This document shows positions 60,762 through 64,000 of a stretch of 64,000 nucleotides of DNA, in pieces. Position 1 is the first letter of the stretch; each line of letters begins with the position of its first letter. The position numbers and the translations under genes were made by a program. The DNA is taken from positions 13,948,491-14,012,490 of the forward strand of contig OX393573.1 in assembly GCA_947652115.1 (NCBI GenBank). The letters are read 5' to 3'. The notes under the pieces were generated by a model that saw only the letters and a program-made list of their open reading frames with translations, searched no databases and was not told the origin of the DNA. The stretch is from Blastomussa wellsi. Taxonomy: Eukaryota; Cnidaria; Anthozoa; Scleractinia; Plerogyridae.

Positions 60762-63700
60762 TTAGATTGGTAGGAACGTAATGCCATTGATGTGGTGCAG
60801 ACGTTCTGCGACGCGGTTACTGACGTATACATAGAAACGCCGCGAGTCGTTTGTGACGTATCCCAGCACAACTTTGCTGTCGGAGTAATAGGTCACTGAA
60901 TCCGGTTTCCGGTCAAGTTCTTCAGTGATGACCTCGGACAGCTCGACTCCCATAACGGCGGCGCAAAGCTCTAAGCGAGGTATGGTTGTCGCATGGGCTG
61001 GTGTAAGCTTAGCCTTTCCAAGTACGAAGGATACTTGAACTTCACCGGTGGGCTGGATTGTTCTTAGGTACGAAACAGCACCAATAGCTCTTTCTGAAGC
61101 ATCGCAGAAGGTGTGAAGCTCCATTCGCGTTGCAGTTTTGAGCGGCTTGTCGCTGTAGGAGCGGGGAACCTTGAGTTTCTCCAGCGACTGGAGGGAGTAG
61201 CACCAATCATTCCACGCGGACTTGTATTCTTCAGGGAGCGGGGCATCCCACGTGTCCGAATATGGGGCACTTAGACAAGAGGTCATCGATCTCAGAAGCT
61301 GCTTCCCTTTGATAATAACTGGCGCCGCGAGACCGAGGGGGTCGTAGAGGCTGTTGGTTACCGACAAGACTCCTCGCCGTGAGAACGGTTTCTTTTCAAG
61401 GGAAACTTGAAAGGTGAAAGCGTCGGACTCCAAATCCCAGAACACTCCGAGCGATCGCTGTATCGGGATAGGGCCTTTGCTGAAGTCTAAGTTATGGAGA
61501 CCACTGGCATGATCTTCTGGCGCGAACGCTTCCATGACTTCTACGTGACTCGAGGCGATTTTGTGCAAGCGAAGGTTCGCAGTGGCTAGCATGGACTGAG
61601 TGCGACGAAGCAGGTCTGTTGCCTTTTCAGCATTTGGGGCTGAATGGAGACCATCGTCAACATAGAAGTTTCTGTCTACAAAGGCCTTTGCATCTGAGCC
61701 AAACTTAGCTTCTTCGACTTCGGTGGTTTTGCGCAGGCCGTGGTTCGCTACGGCTGGGGACGAAGTATTCCCGAAGATGTGGACTTTCATCCTGTACTCG
61801 ATGATTTCGGCGGTTGGGTCATTGTTCTTAAACCATAGGAACCTCAGGAAGTCTCGATGTTCTTTTTTGACTTTGAAGGAGTGAAACATCTGCTCGATGT
61901 CGGCTACCATCGCGACGGGGTCCTGGCGAAAACGTATGAGCACTCCAAGGAGACTGTTTGTTAAATCAGGACCAGGTAGTAGCAGTTTGTTAAGTGATAT
62001 TTCGTTACATTCGGCTGCTGAGTCGAACACGACCCGAATTTTGTCAGGTTTTTTGGGATGGTAAACGCCAAAGTGAGGCAGATACCAACATGGTTCGTCA
62101 GACTTCGAGTTTTCCGCTGGGACAACCTCTGCGTGACCAAGGTCGAAAATTTTCTGCATGAAGTCGAGGTACTGGACCTTCATGAAGGGTTTCTTGTCTA
62201 AGGTTCGGCAGGTGGATTTCAGGCGTTTCATTGCATAATTACGACTGTTGGGAAGTTCTCTGATCTCGTGGCGAAAGGGTAGCGGCGCTTCCCAGCTCCC
62301 ACTCTCGTCCTTTGTCATGCCGTTTTCCATAATTTCCATAAACCTTCTGTCTTCAGTAGAGGTTCCTGGCTTGTTGTCCTGTGGTGTACGTGTGAACACA
62401 TCTCGTGCTAAGCCATCGTCAAATTCGCGGTTGATGAAGGGTGAATCTGTGTTTGTGTCGTACTTGACGTGAAAACGGTTCGGACAGGGCACAAACAGCG
62501 AAGGTCGGCCGTTGTATAACACTTGGGTCTTACACGTGGAAATCTGCTCTGGTTTGTGAGCTCCATTAAGGCAAGTATTTCCAAGAACTACCCAACCAAG
62601 GTCTAGCCGCTGACCCCAAGGCGCGTTTCTCGAACCGTTGCGTGACTCATGAACCTTGTGGAGAGGAGGAACGTCTCGCCCAATAAGCAACAGAATCTCT
62701 GCCTGTTCGTTAAGCTCTGGAATTTCGTCTGCGATTGGCTGCAGGTGAGGGTGTGCTCGTGCGACTTGAGGAGTGGGAATTTCTTCCCGATTGTTAGGGA
62801 TCTCATCACACTCGGTGAGCGTTGGGAGCTGGTATTTCACGCTTCGGTCAAGAGATTCTATCATCAATCCTCGTGCAAGTCGCCCTTTAGTTTCTTTGAC
62901 TCCAGAACACGTCTTCAGGGTGTACGCGGTGGTCGATCCCTTGAGGTTTAGCTTCTCAAACAGCTTGGCCTTCGCTAGCGAGTAGTTGCTTTGGTCATCG
63001 ATAAGAACGTAGGCTTGGATCTTCTCATCGGGTTTGCTTCCGGCATATATGTTGGCTAAACAGATTTTCGCACAGGACCTCCCAGCTCCTCCCGAGTTTT
63101 GGCCGCATATCTCAGTGCACCTGTTTGTCACGATCAGAGATTCAGTTCCTTGAGGGGTTGCTGCCGCCTGCTCCTCGCCTTGCTGCTGTGCCGCACTTTC
63201 GAACGGGCGAAATTCTTGCGTTGTGTTGTCAGGATGGAGAATTGTCACGTGTTTGTCGCTGTGGCACACTGCGCAGTTAGGGGTGCAGGTGCAGTTCCTC
63301 GTGGAATGAGCGGACGAAGCAGCACAACGCAGACAAACACGATGCTTCGTTAGCAAGTCTATTCGCTCGCGATACGGTTTGGCTTTGAGGATTCGGCATG
63401 CTTTCAAAGGATGGGGGCTGTCATGAATGAAACACCATTTGCTGGGATCATTTCTAATGGGCGTTTCTCTTTGCACGTGCTTGGATCCGGTAACTTCGGT
63501 CTTCGCCGTCTTGATATTTTGCCGTGCGTTCCGAGATCTGAGAATTCTAGAAGAGTTATTAGGCTGGCTGTACATTAAAGATTTCTCATTATTCTCCATG
63601 GATAGATAGGGATCATTCCTCTCGCTGGAAACCTCCTGGACGAACTTTGAGAACTCGTTAAACGGAGGATAGTCGACGTTACACTGACCTTTGTATTTAA

Positions 63701-64000
63701 ATGCGTGCCGCTGCCATCTCCCTTGGAGGTCGTCGGGTAGTTTAGTCACGACAGGCCTCAAATAAGCTGGTTCATCAAGGATTTTAAGACCCTTTAGTGC
63801 TCCGTCGTTTTTAGCGCACTGCAGCTCTAGCAATAGATCGCCAAACTCTTGCAGCCGTTTATTTTCGCGGTTCCCTATTTTTGGGAAAGTTTTTAGTTTT
63901 TCAAGGTGTACTTGCGTGACCACAGCGTTTGAGCCAAACCTCTCTCCTAATTTTCTCCAGGCTTCCTTAATTCCCTCCTCTGGATTTTCAATGTACGCAT
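60762..64000 (-). pseudogene. BEL/Pao Gag-Pol: zinc finger, protease, RT, RNase H (partial)
   Basis: Open from the right window edge, so the true start is outside. In order: a Pao-type zinc-finger region (CFIHDSPHPLKAC...CLRCAASSAH...C...CHSDKH), an aspartic protease centred on VLIDDQSNYSLA, the RT with RVVFDSAAECN, MVADIEQMFHSFKV, NTSSPAVANHGL and FYVDDGLHS (YxDD), and RNase H with FCDASERAIGAV and YYSDSKVVLGY. The frame ends at 60,762 after a one-base shift. Over 1,070 codons remain uninterrupted, so the element is fairly young. Confidence 0.9.

Larger units (their letters stand above)
58611..64000 (-). mobile_element. BEL/Pao LTR retrotransposon, runs off the right edge
   Basis: A nearly full-length minus-strand BEL/Pao element: 3' LTR, then integrase, RNase H, RT, protease and Gag zinc finger reading leftwards from the edge. 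The frame is broken twice, near 60,785 and 60,060. It inserted in intron 2 of the AIG1-like gene in the opposite orientation. The Gag N-terminus and 5' LTR are outside the window. Confidence 0.9.

Overview
This is eukaryotic, AT-rich, intron-containing animal DNA. The mix of metazoan genes (TRAPPC9, Jun, TRIM, AIG1/ADTRP) with DIRS/Ngaro, Penelope, BEL/Pao, Gypsy, L1/Tx1-like and CR1-like retroelements, many small TTAA-flanked foldback elements and tRNA-derived SINEs fits a cnidarian, probably a stony coral. The species is inference; no marker here names it.

Layout. 1-5,900: a nearly complete DIRS/Ngaro-type tyrosine-recombinase retrotransposon (about 400-5,617) inserted inside an older palindromic MITE. 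5,900-24,800: mostly gene-poor repeat land, with a 930-bp TTAA element, two degraded LINEs, a Gypsy pol fragment, an intact copy of the same MITE, foldback elements and minisatellites; a possible first coding exon of an unknown gene lies at 20,713-20,938 (minus). 24,865-25,884 (minus): an intronless Jun gene.

27,787-57,078 (minus): one large gene fills almost half the window, TRAPPC9. I recover 21 exons with canonical GT-AG borders. Every intron phase matches, and the exons add to 3,342 nt (1,113 codons plus stop), close to the human protein length. Intron 19 (about 9.5 kb) holds an intronless TRIM-type gene, a possible two-exon gene of unknown function and a CR1-like fragment. Intron 20 holds a 5'-truncated Penelope-like element inserted in a MITE. 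Other introns hold SINEs, tandem arrays, Penelope 3' tails and a 200-bp internally deleted relative of the DIRS element.

57,788-58,495 (plus): the first two exons of an AIG1/ADTRP-family gene, head-to-head with TRAPPC9. Its second intron is entered at 58,611 by a BEL/Pao LTR retrotransposon (minus strand) that runs off the right edge.

I saw no operons, CRISPR or other prokaryotic systems. The most informative signals are the footprint of tyrosine-recombinase integration at the DIRS element (empty site, circle-type junction and conserved terminal mini-hairpins), the doubled SP phospho-motif in Jun, the nested genes in TRAPPC9, and repeated Penelope tails carrying a hammerhead-like core. No wholly new system could be established from sequence alone.
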